Positions 43,074 through 56,084 of a DNA stretch of 64,000 nt are shown in pieces. A model generated the notes under the pieces. The model was not told where the DNA came from and made no database searches. It was given only the letters and a program-made list of their open reading frames with translations. This DNA comes from JBPBQZ01 sp050955105. Lineage in GTDB: Bacteria > Pseudomonadota > Gammaproteobacteria > Burkholderiales > Burkholderiaceae. Position 1 is the first letter of the stretch, and each line of letters opens with the position of its first letter. The translations under genes and the position numbers were made by a program. Location of the stretch: contig JBPBQZ010000088.1 in the NCBI GenBank assembly GCA_050955105.1, positions 3,189 through 67,188 of the forward strand, read 5' to 3'.

Positions 43074-44206
43074 GTACCGGCCTCGCACCGCGCCTTGAGC
43101 TTGCTGACGGCGGCGGCAACGGCACCGTCGCGCGCCTGGGCAGCGGCAGCAATGGCGCTGGCGCCGCATCCGGAGCCGTTGTCGGCACATGCGACGCAGG
43201 CGATTCGCTGCCGGCACTCGCCGCCCGCGTGCGCGCCTCGCGTGGCGTCGCTCACAAGCAGGACATCGCCGGCGTCGTACAACGGCTTGGCAACGCGGCG
43301 CCCGGCGCCAAGCTCGCCGTGCCGATGGGCGACGACTGCGCGGCGCTCTGCGACCCCAGCGGCAGCGGCTACCTGTTGTTCGCCATCGAGGGCTTTGTCA
43401 ACGACTTCGTTGCTGCCGAGCCGTGGTTCGCCGGCTATTGCGGGGTGATGGTCAACGTCAGCGATATCTATGCGATGGGCGGCCGCCCCACGGCAGTCGT
43501 AGACGCCTTATGGGCCCGCGACGGCGCCCCCGGCGACGCGATTCTCGACGGGCTGGCTGCCGCCTCGCGCGTCTATGGCGTGCCGATCGTCGGCGGCCAC
43601 AGCAACCGCCGCTGCGATCGCGAGCAGCTCTCGGTGTCGATCATCGGCCGTGCACTGCGACTGCTCAGCAGCTTCGCCGCGCGCCCCGGCCAGCATCTGC
43701 TGGCGGCCATCGATCTGCGCGGCCATTTCCACGAGCCCTTCCCTTATTGGGATGCCAGCAGCGGCAGCCCGGCCGAGCGGCTGCGCGGCGATCTCGAAAT
43801 TCTGCCGATACTTGCCGAAGCCGGCCTGTGCGGCGCCGCAAAAGACATCAGCATGGCCGGCATCGTCGGCACTGCGCTGATGTTCGCCGAATGCTCGGGC
43901 GTGGGCGTGTCGATCGACGTCGCAGCCATCCCTCGTCCAGCCGGCGTGGCGCTGTCGCGCTGGCTCGAGATTTTCCCCAGCTTCGGTTTTCTGCTTGCGG
44001 TGGACGATGCCGCGCTTGACGAAGTACGCAGTCATTTCGAGACGCGCGGCATCGCCACCGGCGTGCTGGGTCGCTTCGATACATCGCGCCGTGTGCACCT
44101 GACGCGCGACGCAGCCGTCGCTGAGGTGTGGAACTTCGCGCAGCAGGCCTTGATCGGCTGCGCCGTGCCGGCAGCACCAGTGCCAGCCGATGGAGCGCGC
44201 ACATGA
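43070..44206 (+). CDS. AIR-synthase-like / PurM-fold protein, MSMEG_0567/Sll0787-like (Nit1C)
   Basis: A 378-aa ATP-binding protein of the PurM/ThiL/HypE superfamily. After a Gly/Ala-rich N-terminal stretch (about residues 14-45) come VPMGDDCAALCD (GDD 87-89), NVSDIYAMGGRPTAVVDALWA and VGGHSNRRCDREQLSVSIIGRA, the phosphate and metal-binding strands; KDISMAGIVGTALMFAECSGVGV is the second-domain start. In mycobacterial and cyanobacterial forms this domain is fused to a GNAT acetyltransferase; here the GNAT is a separate gene at 47188. Overlaps the radical SAM gene by ATGA. Likely phosphorylates or activates the pathway substrate (inference). Confidence 0.87.
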   Translation: MSTGLAPRLELADGGGNGTVARLGSGSNGAGAASGAVVGTCDAGDSLPALAARVRASRGVAHKQDIAGVVQRLGNAAPGAKLAVPMGDDCAALCDPSGSGYLLFAIEGFVNDFVAAEPWFAGYCGVMVNVSDIYAMGGRPTAVVDALWARDGAPGDAILDGLAAASRVYGVPIVGGHSNRRCDREQLSVSIIGRALRLLSSFAARPGQHLLAAIDLRGHFHEPFPYWDASSGSPAERLRGDLEILPILAEAGLCGAAKDISMAGIVGTALMFAECSGVGVSIDVAAIPRPAGVALSRWLEIFPSFGFLLAVDDAALDEVRSHFETRGIATGVLGRFDTSRRVHLTRDAAVAEVWNFAQQALIGCAVPAAPVPADGART

Positions 44207-45417
44207 ACCGCCCGCTCAATATTTCTATGTTCGCGCACTCGACGCTGCCGCGTGGCGGCGTCGTGCACGCTCTGCAGTTGGGCGACGCCCTGGCGTCGGC
44301 CGGCCATCTGGTCACGCTGCATGCGCCAGACGTCGACGCTCGCGGCCTGTTCCGTGCCACGCGTTGCCGCTTCGCCGCCATCGCCGCCGCGCGTGTCGAC
44401 GGTTCGCTGGCAGCGCTGGTCGAGCAGCGCATCGGCGAAATCATCACGCATCTCGAAAAACTACCCGGCGCGCTGGCACAAGACATTTATCACGCGCAAG
44501 ACCCGATCAGCGCAAACGCGCTGGCCACGCTGGTGGAGCGCGGCCTAATCGATGGTTTCGTGCGCACCGTGCATCATCTGGACGAATTCAGCGACGCGCG
44601 CCTCAGCGCCTGGCAAACGCGCGGTTTCACCGCTGCACGCCAAGTGTTGTGCGTGAGCCGCCTCTGGCGCGACGTCCTGCAACGCGACTACGCGATCGAC
44701 GCGCGGCTGGTCGATAACGGTGTCGATCTGACACGCTTCACGCCGCGCGCCAACGCTCACGACGCATTGCTGGTGCAGCGCTTCGGTTTGCGCGGCGCCA
44801 GTTTGCAAGACGGTACCGCGGCGGGCCCCGTCTTCCTTTCGATCGGCGGCATCGAGCAGCGCAAGAATCCGCTGCGCGCTCTCGCTGCCTTCCTGCAAGT
44901 ACGCGAACGCTTCCCACATGCGCAATGGCTGATCGCCGGCGGCGCCAGCCTGCTGGATCACAGTGCCGTCGCGACGCAGTTTCGCGCCGCTGTGGCACAG
45001 ACAGGCATTGCTATCGGTCCTGGCGCACCGATCGTCGTCGCCGGCGCGCTGTTGGACGAGCAGATGGCCGCGCTCTATCGAATCGCCGATGCCTTGCTGT
45101 TTCCCTCGCTGGTGGAAGGCTTCGGACTGGTGGTACTCGAAGCGCTCGCCAGCGGACTGCCCATAGTCGTCTCGAAAATCGCGCCCTTCACCGAGTACCT
45201 GACGTCGGCCGCCGTCGAATGGGCCGACCCGCTGGACCCCGCATCGATTGCCGCGGCCATGGTGCGCGCCGTAAGCGCCGGTGGCACGCCACGCGGGCGC
45301 CTCGTCGGCCAGGCCGCCCTCGACATTTGCCGCCGCTTCGATTGGCGCGTCAGCGCCGGTCGCCATCTTGACCTGTACCGCGCAACGCTCGCGCGCAAGG
45401 AGTCCGAGCATGCCTGA
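44203..45417 (+). CDS. MSMEG_0565-family glycosyltransferase (GT4-like)
   Basis: A 404-aa GT-B glycosyltransferase. N-terminal domain has SMFAHSTLPRGGVVHALQLGDALASAGH, the acceptor-side signature of GT4; C-terminal domain has LSIGGIEQRKNPLRALAAF and FPSLVEGFGLVVLEALASGLPIV, including the E-x7-E nucleotide-sugar motif. It starts in a 4-bp ATGA overlap with the PurM-like gene, so it is a true operon member rather than a bystander. Glycosyltransferases are found in the larger Nit1C versions; they suggest that the nitrogen metabolite is made or stored as a glycoside (inference). Confidence 0.88.
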   Translation: MNRPLNISMFAHSTLPRGGVVHALQLGDALASAGHLVTLHAPDVDARGLFRATRCRFAAIAAARVDGSLAALVEQRIGEIITHLEKLPGALAQDIYHAQDPISANALATLVERGLIDGFVRTVHHLDEFSDARLSAWQTRGFTAARQVLCVSRLWRDVLQRDYAIDARLVDNGVDLTRFTPRANAHDALLVQRFGLRGASLQDGTAAGPVFLSIGGIEQRKNPLRALAAFLQVRERFPHAQWLIAGGASLLDHSAVATQFRAAVAQTGIAIGPGAPIVVAGALLDEQMAALYRIADALLFPSLVEGFGLVVLEALASGLPIVVSKIAPFTEYLTSAAVEWADPLDPASIAAAMVRAVSAGGTPRGRLVGQAALDICRRFDWRVSAGRHLDLYRATLARKESEHA

Positions 45418-45700
45418 AATGCGCTTCCTCGTCCGTTGGCCCGATCAGAGCCTCAGCGACTGCTACTCGCCGTCGCTCGTCATCAAGGATTTTCTTGTGC
45501 CCGGCACGCGCTATCCGCTGGCCGACTTCGTGGCGCAAACGCGTACCGCGCTAGGAATCGCCAGCGACCGTGTGCGCGAGAAATACGGCTTCGCCTGCTC
45601 CGCCGCGGCCGACCAGCAACAGGAGATCGAACGACTCGCCGCACGCTTCGCTGACGACGCCGAGGCGATGGTCACCGTCGAATCATTTGTGCCGGAATGA
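45410..45700 (+). CDS. MSMEG_0570-family small protein (Nit1C)
   Basis: A 96-aa protein of the MSMEG_0570 nitrogen-starvation family. It begins MPEMRFLVRWPDQSLSDCYSPS, continues FLVPGTRYPLADFVAQTRTALGIASDRVREKYGFACS and ends EAMVTVESFVPE. The family has no known activity. AGGAG lies 7 nt before the ATG, which overlaps the end of the glycosyltransferase gene. A 142-bp gap follows, containing a tandem GACACGTCA repeat. Confidence 0.83.
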   Translation: MPEMRFLVRWPDQSLSDCYSPSLVIKDFLVPGTRYPLADFVAQTRTALGIASDRVREKYGFACSAAADQQQEIERLAARFADDAEAMVTVESFVPE

Positions 45701-45730
45701 GTACGGCAACGCGCGCCGCTAATTCACACG

Positions 45731-45749
45731 GACACGTCAAGACACGTCA
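45731..45749 (+). repeat. Tandem GACACGTCA repeat inside the Nit1C-like cluster
   Basis: GACACGTCA occurs at 45731-45739 and 45741-45749, spaced one base apart, in the only sizeable gap inside the operon (45701-45842). It might be a regulator site or internal promoter element ahead of the flavoprotein gene. Confidence 0.4.
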
Positions 45750-45842
45750 GACGCAAGCACCACGCACTTCCCGCGATGTCCCGAAATCAACGATCCAGCG
45801 TCCTGCCAAGGACTTATAAACGTCTATACGCCCGAGCCCATC

Positions 45843-47174
45843 ATGTCATCGAATCCTTCTACGCCGCTCGCCGGCTCGCACTATCAAGTTGCCATCGTCG
45901 GCGCTGGCCAGGCCGGCCTGTCGATGAGTTATCTCCTTAAACAACGTGGCATCACGCATGTGGTACTGGAAAAGCAGCGCGTAGCCCATGCCTGGCGCGA
46001 CGAACGCTGGGACACCTTCTGCCTCGTCACGCCCAACTGGCAGTGCACGCTGCCGGGCTTTTCCTACGATGGCGACGACCCTGAAGGATTCATGGTGAAA
46101 GACCAAATCGTCGACTACGTCGAACGCTATCGCGCGCACTTCCAGCCGCCGCTGTACGAAGGCGTTGCGGTCGAAGCGCTGCGACGCGACGCAGCCGGCC
46201 TCTATCGACTGCAAACCAGTGCGGGTAGCGTGAGCGCCGAGCAGGTGGTGGTCGCAACCGGCAGCTACCATCTGCCGGTGCTACCAGCCGTCGCCGCCGA
46301 CCTGCCGCCCACCATCCGGCAAATGCATTCGGTCGAGTACATGAACCCGCAGTCGCTGCCCGAGGGCGACGTGATGGTCGTCGGCACTGGCCAATCCGGC
46401 TGCCAGATCGCCGAAGATCTGCATCTGGCCGGTCGCCGCGTGCACTTGTGCGTTGGCCCCGCGCCCCGTGTCGCGCGCCGCTATCGTGGCCGCGACGTCG
46501 TCGAATGGCTCGATCGCATGGGTTACTACGACCTGCCTGTCGACCAGCATCCGCTCGGCACCGGCGTGCGCGAGAAAACCAATCACTACGTCACCGGCCG
46601 CGACGGCGGACGCGATATCGACCTGCGCCAATTCGCGCTCGAAGGCATGCAACTCTACGGACGCTTCGACACCGTGGTCGACGGCATCGCACACTTCGAC
46701 GATTCGCTCGCCGCCAATCTCGATGCGGCCGACGCCGTCTCGGAAAGCATCAAAACCAGCATCGACCAGTACATCGCGGCGCAGTCCATCGACGCACCGT
46801 CCGAGGCACGTTATACGCCGGTATGGGCGCCCGCCACTGCACCCCAGGCCTTGCCCCTCGACGCCTCGGGCATTACCAGCATCGTCTGGTGCATCGGCTT
46901 TCGCACCGACTTTTCTTGGATTGACCAGCCCATCTTCGACGCGCGCGGCTATCCCGAGCACGACCGCGGCATCACCGCGGCGCCGGGCCTGTATTTCCTC
47001 GGTCTGCCTTGGCAATACAGCTGGGGTTCGGGACGCTTCTCCGGCGTGGCGCGCGACGCCGAGCATCTGGCACAGGCCATCGACGCACGCATTGCAGCGG
47101 CGGCGGGAACGGCCGCGGCGCCCGCGACGCTCGGGACGCTCGGCGTCATGACCTCCGAATCCACCCTCGCCTGA
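45843..47174 (+). CDS. MSMEG_0569-family flavin-dependent oxidoreductase (Nit1C, NitH position)
   Basis: A 443-aa flavoprotein of the YUCCA/flavin-monooxygenase type. FAD motif VAIVGAGQAGLSMSYLL (residues 17-33), then AWRDERWDTFCLVTPNW, the second nucleotide motif VMVVGTGQSGCQIAEDLHLAG near residue 180 and VWCIGFRTDFSWIDQP near the end. Such enzymes usually use NADPH and oxygen to hydroxylate nitrogen, sulfur or carbon; in this setting N-hydroxylation is attractive (inference). It is consistently part of Nit1C clusters. The start is an ATG at 45843 with a weak upstream site; the stop is 13 bp before the GNAT gene. Confidence 0.9.
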   Translation: MSSNPSTPLAGSHYQVAIVGAGQAGLSMSYLLKQRGITHVVLEKQRVAHAWRDERWDTFCLVTPNWQCTLPGFSYDGDDPEGFMVKDQIVDYVERYRAHFQPPLYEGVAVEALRRDAAGLYRLQTSAGSVSAEQVVVATGSYHLPVLPAVAADLPPTIRQMHSVEYMNPQSLPEGDVMVVGTGQSGCQIAEDLHLAGRRVHLCVGPAPRVARRYRGRDVVEWLDRMGYYDLPVDQHPLGTGVREKTNHYVTGRDGGRDIDLRQFALEGMQLYGRFDTVVDGIAHFDDSLAANLDAADAVSESIKTSIDQYIAAQSIDAPSEARYTPVWAPATAPQALPLDASGITSIVWCIGFRTDFSWIDQPIFDARGYPEHDRGITAAPGLYFLGLPWQYSWGSGRFSGVARDAEHLAQAIDARIAAAAGTAAAPATLGTLGVMTSESTLA

Positions 47175-47187
47175 AGCAGGAACGCCC

Positions 47188-47730
47188 ATGTTGCTCGAAC
47201 CGGTAGCCGCCTACGTCCCCAGTGAGTTCCGCGTGAAATTCGTCGGCAACCCTTGGGAAAAACAGCAAGCCGCGCATCTGCGGCGCATGGTGTTCTGTGT
47301 CGAGCAGCAGCTATTCGAGCACGACGACACCGATGACATCGACGCCATCGAGGTCGGTGCCATCACGCTAGCCGCCTTCGCCTGCGTCGCCGGCATGCCC
47401 GAGCAGATCGCCGGCACAGTCCGCATCCACGAAGCGGAGCCAGGCGTCTGGCGGGGCTCCCGCCTGGCCATCCATCCAGCTTTTCGGGGCCATGCGCACT
47501 TGGCGGCGGGCTTGATACGGCTGGCGGTCAGCAGCGCACACGCGCGCGGTTGCCGGCAGTTCCTGGCCCAGGTGCAGAGCCAGAACGCCCGCCTGTTTCG
47601 CCGCTTGCACTGGCAGACGCTGCGCGAAATCGCCATACATGGCCGTGCGCATCACGAGATGCAGGCCGATCTCGATTGGTATCCGCCGTTCGCCGACGGC
47701 GATTGCGGCTTCGTTACGCTGGATCGTTAA
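47188..47730 (+). CDS. GNAT-family acetyltransferase, MSMEG_0567-like N-terminal domain (Nit1C)
   Basis: A 180-aa GNAT protein. It starts PVAAYVPSEFRVKFVGNPWEKQQAAHLRRMVFCVEQQLF and carries IAGTVRIHEAEPGVWRGSRLAIHPAFRGHAHLAAGLIR (acetyl-CoA motif A) and LAVSSAHARGCRQFLAQVQSQN. It corresponds to the domain fused to the AIR-synthase domain in MSMEG_0567/Sll0787, so those two activities are encoded apart in this organism. AGGAA lies 5 nt before the ATG. Function presumably N-acylation of a pathway amine. Confidence 0.85.
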   Translation: MLLEPVAAYVPSEFRVKFVGNPWEKQQAAHLRRMVFCVEQQLFEHDDTDDIDAIEVGAITLAAFACVAGMPEQIAGTVRIHEAEPGVWRGSRLAIHPAFRGHAHLAAGLIRLAVSSAHARGCRQFLAQVQSQNARLFRRLHWQTLREIAIHGRAHHEMQADLDWYPPFADGDCGFVTLDR

Positions 47731-47793
47731 GGCCGCCGCGCACGCCATGACGATGTCGCCGATGTTCAAACCACGACCATGGATGTTTGATCA

Positions 47794-49905
47794 ATGCTGA
47801 GCTCTCGCCTTGCAAACCACGTTACCGATGGCGCGATCGATCGCGCTACCAACCGTGTTGCCAGCCCGTTGTCAGCCGACGCGTCATCCGCAGATCCAGC
47901 GCACGCGTGGCCCGGCTCGCATCCGCACTCGATCGCCAATCCGCAGCAGTTTTGGGCAGACCAGGCGCAACGCATCGATTGGCATATTCCCCCGGAGCAG
48001 ATCCTCGATGCATCGATTCCGGAAAGCCCGCGCTGGTTCGTCGGCGGCATGACCAACCTGTGCCACAACGCCGTAGACCGGCATCTGCTCGAGCGCGGCA
48101 CGCAGGATGCGTTGATTCATCACTGCGGCGAGAGTGGTCGCGAAACGCGCTTCACCTATCGGGAGCTGTATACCGAAGTCAACGCCATGGCGCAGGTGCT
48201 GCGCGAGCTCGGCGTGGCGCGCGGCGAACGCGTGCTGCTCTACATGCCGGTGATCCCCGAGACGGTGTTCGCAATGCTGGCGTGCGCAAGGCTCGGCGCA
48301 ATCCACACGGTGGTGTTCGGCGGCTTGCCAGAAGAAGCGCTGGCCAGCCGCATCGACGACGCGCAGCCGCGCGTCATCATTACGGCCGATGGCGGCTATC
48401 GCAATGGTCGGCTGCTGCACTATCGCCCGATCGTCGACGCAGCGCTGCAAAGCCTGGCGGCAAGCTTTGCAAGCAGCACGCAAGCTGCCCCGCAGCTGCT
48501 CGTCGTCGAGCGCGGGTTGGGGCCTCGCCCGGGCGATGGCGATGACGATGACAATCGTGACGGCGATGGCAATTGCAACGACGACGGCAAGCGCGACGAC
48601 AGAGGCGCACTGGCCTACGCGCCGTTGCGCGCGGCCGTACTCGGCCAACGCGTGCCCTGCGAATGGCTGGAATCGAACGAGCCGTCTTACATTCTCTACA
48701 CATCCGGCACGAGTGGCCGCGCGAAAGGCATCGTCCGAGATACCGGTGGCCATGCGGTAGCGCTCGTCACCACACTGACGCAGTTGTTTCATGCGCAGCC
48801 AGGCGAAACGATGTTCTCCACATCCGACCTCGGCTGGGTCGTGGGCCATAGCTATGGGGTGTATGCACCCTTGCTGGGTGGCATGACCAGCTTGCTGTTC
48901 GAGGGCTCTCCTATAAGGCCGGATGCCGACGTGCTCTGGCGGCTGGTAGCGCGCCACCGCGTCAGCACTTTCATCAGTTCACCCACGGTCATGCGGCTGG
49001 TGCAACATGGACGGCAAAGCTTGGCCAACGGTCTCGACCTGAGTACGTTGCGCGCCGTATTCCTGGCTGGAGAGCCGCTTGACAGTGCCAGCGCGAGTGC
49101 CCTTGAAGCGGCACTGGGCAAGCCGGTAGTTGACCAATATTGGCAAACCGAAACCGGTTCGCCGGTGCTCAGCGGCGATCTCACAGAAACATTTGCTAAA
49201 GCACCTACCGGGCATAATGAGCCCGGACTGCACGACGGGTACCCGAGGCGGGCGCTGCATGCCGTATGCGGTTTTCGGCTAGCAGTTGTCGACGAAGACA
49301 GCGGTGTGCCCGTTACCGCGCACCGCAAAGGCATCCTCACCGCTGCGGCGCCGCTACCGCCCGGCTGCCTGCATGGACTATGGCGGCGCCACGACGAGCA
49401 TCGCGCCGTATATTGGCAAGCATTCGAAGGTCAGCGCATTTATTCGACTTACGATTGGGCAGTGGCGGACTTTGCTGGATCGATTCGCCTGCTCGGCCGC
49501 GCCGACGATGCAATCAAGGTCGCCAGCGAGCGCATCGGCACAGCCGAGATCGAAGCAGTCTTGCGCACCGAGCCGGCGTTGGCCGATGTAGCCGTGGTCG
49601 GCATCAATGACCCGCTGCGCGGCCAGATTCCCGTCGCCTTCGCAGTATTGTCGGCATCTACCACGCGCACGTCCGAAAACCTCGACAGCCTGGCTGCGCG
49701 ACTTGGCCAACGCGTCGCCGCGGCACTGGGCAAAATGGCGCGTCCGCGGCGAGTATTTTTCGTTACCGCGTTGCCACGTACGCGCTCCGGAAAAGTCATG
49801 CGGCGTGCGATGCAGGCCGTCTTCGAAGGTCGCGCGTGTCCAGATCTGCAGACCATCGACGACCGCGCGACCCTCGACGAAATCGCTGCGTTTTCCAGCG
49901 CCTAG
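47794..49905 (+). CDS. AMP-forming acyl-CoA synthetase, acetyl/propionyl-CoA synthetase-like
   Basis: A 703-aa member of the ANL superfamily. Motifs: AMP-binding YTSGTSGRAKG (302-312), STSDLGWVVGHSYGVYAPLL, VVDQYWQTETGSP, RLLGRADDAIKVASERIGTAEIE and the C-terminal catalytic-Lys region PRTRSGKVMRR. It is like PrpE/ACS enzymes but has a Asp/Asn/Gly-rich insert at about residues 245-270 (GDGDDDDNRDGDGN...) not seen in that family, and TYD where TGD is usual. It begins 63 bp after the GNAT gene on the same strand and may complete the cluster by activating an acid. No strong ribosome binding site. Confidence 0.87.
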   Translation: MLSSRLANHVTDGAIDRATNRVASPLSADASSADPAHAWPGSHPHSIANPQQFWADQAQRIDWHIPPEQILDASIPESPRWFVGGMTNLCHNAVDRHLLERGTQDALIHHCGESGRETRFTYRELYTEVNAMAQVLRELGVARGERVLLYMPVIPETVFAMLACARLGAIHTVVFGGLPEEALASRIDDAQPRVIITADGGYRNGRLLHYRPIVDAALQSLAASFASSTQAAPQLLVVERGLGPRPGDGDDDDNRDGDGNCNDDGKRDDRGALAYAPLRAAVLGQRVPCEWLESNEPSYILYTSGTSGRAKGIVRDTGGHAVALVTTLTQLFHAQPGETMFSTSDLGWVVGHSYGVYAPLLGGMTSLLFEGSPIRPDADVLWRLVARHRVSTFISSPTVMRLVQHGRQSLANGLDLSTLRAVFLAGEPLDSASASALEAALGKPVVDQYWQTETGSPVLSGDLTETFAKAPTGHNEPGLHDGYPRRALHAVCGFRLAVVDEDSGVPVTAHRKGILTAAAPLPPGCLHGLWRRHDEHRAVYWQAFEGQRIYSTYDWAVADFAGSIRLLGRADDAIKVASERIGTAEIEAVLRTEPALADVAVVGINDPLRGQIPVAFAVLSASTTRTSENLDSLAARLGQRVAAALGKMARPRRVFFVTALPRTRSGKVMRRAMQAVFEGRACPDLQTIDDRATLDEIAAFSSA

Positions 49906-49910
49906 ATTAC

Positions 49911-50093
49911 TCAGTGCTCAGGTGACTTGGAATCTGCCCTCAGGGAGCTAAACGCCGGCCACTCACTGCAAGGCCGCATGCCATCCAGCTCTTCATCACT
50001 CAATTCATGAGTATCCGGATCCGCATCGATGCCGCGCTGAATGGCAATCTCCTCTTCAGGAGTGGGCATTATGAAACGGCTGATTTTGTTCAT
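49911..50093 (-). CDS. brnA: BrnA-like antitoxin
   Basis: A 60-aa protein starting MNKISRFIMPTPEEEIAIQ and ending in an acidic tail (THELSDEELDGMRP...). BrnA antitoxins carry similar TPEEEAAI-type and DELSDEE-type tracts and bind the toxin and their own promoter. The start at 50093 follows GAGAG at moderate spacing and overlaps the end of the toxin gene by 38 bp; the longer frame up to 50297 runs over the toxin in another phase. Shorter than many BrnA proteins, with no clear ribbon-helix-helix end, so antitoxin function is likely but not certain. Confidence 0.72.
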   Translation of the reverse strand: MNKISRFIMPTPEEEIAIQRGIDADPDTHELSDEELDGMRPCSEWPAFSSLRADSKSPEH

Positions 50094-50346
50094 AGCGTTT
50101 GATCTCTCGTGGGTTAGCTTTACGAAGACTGATGACATGCCTAATGTCGCTGCGTAGCGTAAAGACCGCGCAAAACAGCCTTTTGCCGATGGGTGCCAAT
50201 CCGATCCACCTTTCTTCCCGGTAGTCTTTTCGACGATCTGGATAACTGAACATCTTGGATTCATCCATGTTACGGGCGAAAGACAGAGGCACACCATGCT
50301 TGTTGCTGTTGATAGCGTCCTTTATCGGACAGAACGACACTTGCAT
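50056..50346 (-). CDS. brnT: BrnT-like toxin
   Basis: A 96-aa RelE-fold toxin. DAINSNKHGVPLSFARNM matches the BrnT opening (N-x3-KHGV-F), then YREERWIGLAPIGKRLFCAVFTLRSDIRHVISLRKANPREIKRYEQ, with the RWIGLAPIGKRL and ISLRKANPREIKRYE tracts diagnostic of the family. BrnT cleaves RNA and is neutralised by BrnA, whose gene follows with overlap. Gene order toxin first is normal for brnTA. Confidence 0.88.
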   Translation of the reverse strand: MQVSFCPIKDAINSNKHGVPLSFARNMDESKMFSYPDRRKDYREERWIGLAPIGKRLFCAVFTLRSDIRHVISLRKANPREIKRYEQNQPFHNAHS

Positions 50347-50566
50347 TGCGGTAGAGTCTAATCATTAAAAGCAGAGGTCTCAATTCTGTCTTCCCGTCTC
50401 TCGGACCACCACTCGACCGATTGGCCAACGCCAATTCCCGCATCACGCCTGCGTAATCGCGCAGTCCAGCGCCGCGCACGCTTGCCGCCGCCGGTCAAAA
50501 AGCAGAATCCGCCGGATCCTTGTTAGACTCCTTGCATCACCTCCCGCCGTCCCCATTTACGCCGGT

Positions 50567-55091
<4,525 letters not shown>

Positions 55092-55105
<14 letters not shown>

Positions 55106-55958
55106 GCCGCTTCTGGTGCGCCGCGGTGCGCTCAGCGGCTGCCACCGTTTGAGTCATCAGCGTGGCGATCGTCATCGGACCCACCCCGCCCGGCACCGGC
55201 GTATAAGCCCGCGCGCGCTCAGCCACGCCAGCGGTTTCGATATCGCCCACGCCGCCCGCGTGGTAGCCCGCGTCGATCACCACGGCGCCATCGCGCAACC
55301 ATTCGCTACGAATAAAAGCCGGTTTGCCGACTGCGCCCACCACGATGTCGGCACGCCGTACGATGTCGGCCAAATCGCGCGTACGCGAATGACAGAGCGT
55401 CACCGTGGCGTTGGCGTTCGACAACATGAAAGCCATCGGCTTGCCGAGAATCGGACTGCGGCCGACCACCACCGCCGACAAGCCCGCCGGGTCGATCTGG
55501 TAATGCTTGAGGATATGCATGATGCCGGCCGGCGTGGCCGAACCGAACGCCGGCTCACCCAGCGCCATGCGCCCGAAGCCATGGCTGGTCACGCCATCGA
55601 CATCCTTTTCAAGCGCGATGCGGTCGAAACAGGCACGCTCGTCGATCTGGCTGGGTACCGGATGCTGCAGCAAGATGCCGGCGACCAGCGGATCGGCGTT
55701 CAGTGCGTCGATCTGCGCGAGCAGCTCCTCAGTAGTGGTTTGCGCCTGCAACACGATCGGGCGCGACTGCATGCCCACGCGCCGACAGGCATTGCCCTTC
55801 ATCTTTACGTAAGTCGCCGATGAAGGATCGTCGCCCACCAGAATTGTCGCCAGCACTGGCGCATCGCCGCCGTCACGCGTGAGCGCCGCGACCCGCACGG
55901 CGAGTCCTCGCTCGACTTCGCCCGACAGCGATTTGCCGTCCAATATCAATGCAGCCAT
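55092..55958 (-). CDS. folD: Bifunctional methylene-THF dehydrogenase / methenyl-THF cyclohydrolase FolD
   Basis: A 288-aa cytosolic enzyme of one-carbon metabolism. Active-site Tyr50 and Lys54 (TYVKMKG), Gln98 (LLQHPVP), Asp121 (KDVDG), and the cofactor motif VVGRSPILGKPM (164-175) are present; C-terminal YTPVPGGVGPMTIATLM is the FolD signature. The ATG at 55958 has AGGGA 6 nt upstream. The sequence differs in places from the usual Burkholderia FolD I remember (for example LLQHPVPSQ rather than LVQLPLPKH), so it may be a second copy. A promoter-like TTTACA-N16-TATGCT lies just upstream. Confidence 0.93.
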
Positions 55959-55986
55959 CAAAATTCCCTTATTCAGAACAGGCGTG

Positions 55987-56014
55987 AGCATAACGCGTCT
56001 CGCGGACGTGTAAA
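55987..56014 (-). promoter_or_regulatory. Candidate folD promoter
   Basis: On the minus strand TTTACA and TATGCT are separated by 16 bp and end about 29 bp before the folD start, downstream of two terminator-like hairpins, so folD probably has its own promoter. Confidence 0.45.
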
Positions 56015-56026
56015 CCGATGCCCGTA

Positions 56027-56052
56027 AAATCGGCGCGCGGGATCGCCGATTT
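56027..56052 (-). terminator. Second hairpin before folD with short T run
   Basis: AAATCGGCG / CGCCGATTT, a 9-bp perfect stem with an 8-nt loop, followed on the minus strand by TTTT. It is in series with the stronger terminator at 56085-56129. Confidence 0.45.
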
Positions 56053-56084
56053 GCATAGCGCCGCCGCAGCAACCGTCGTGGCGC

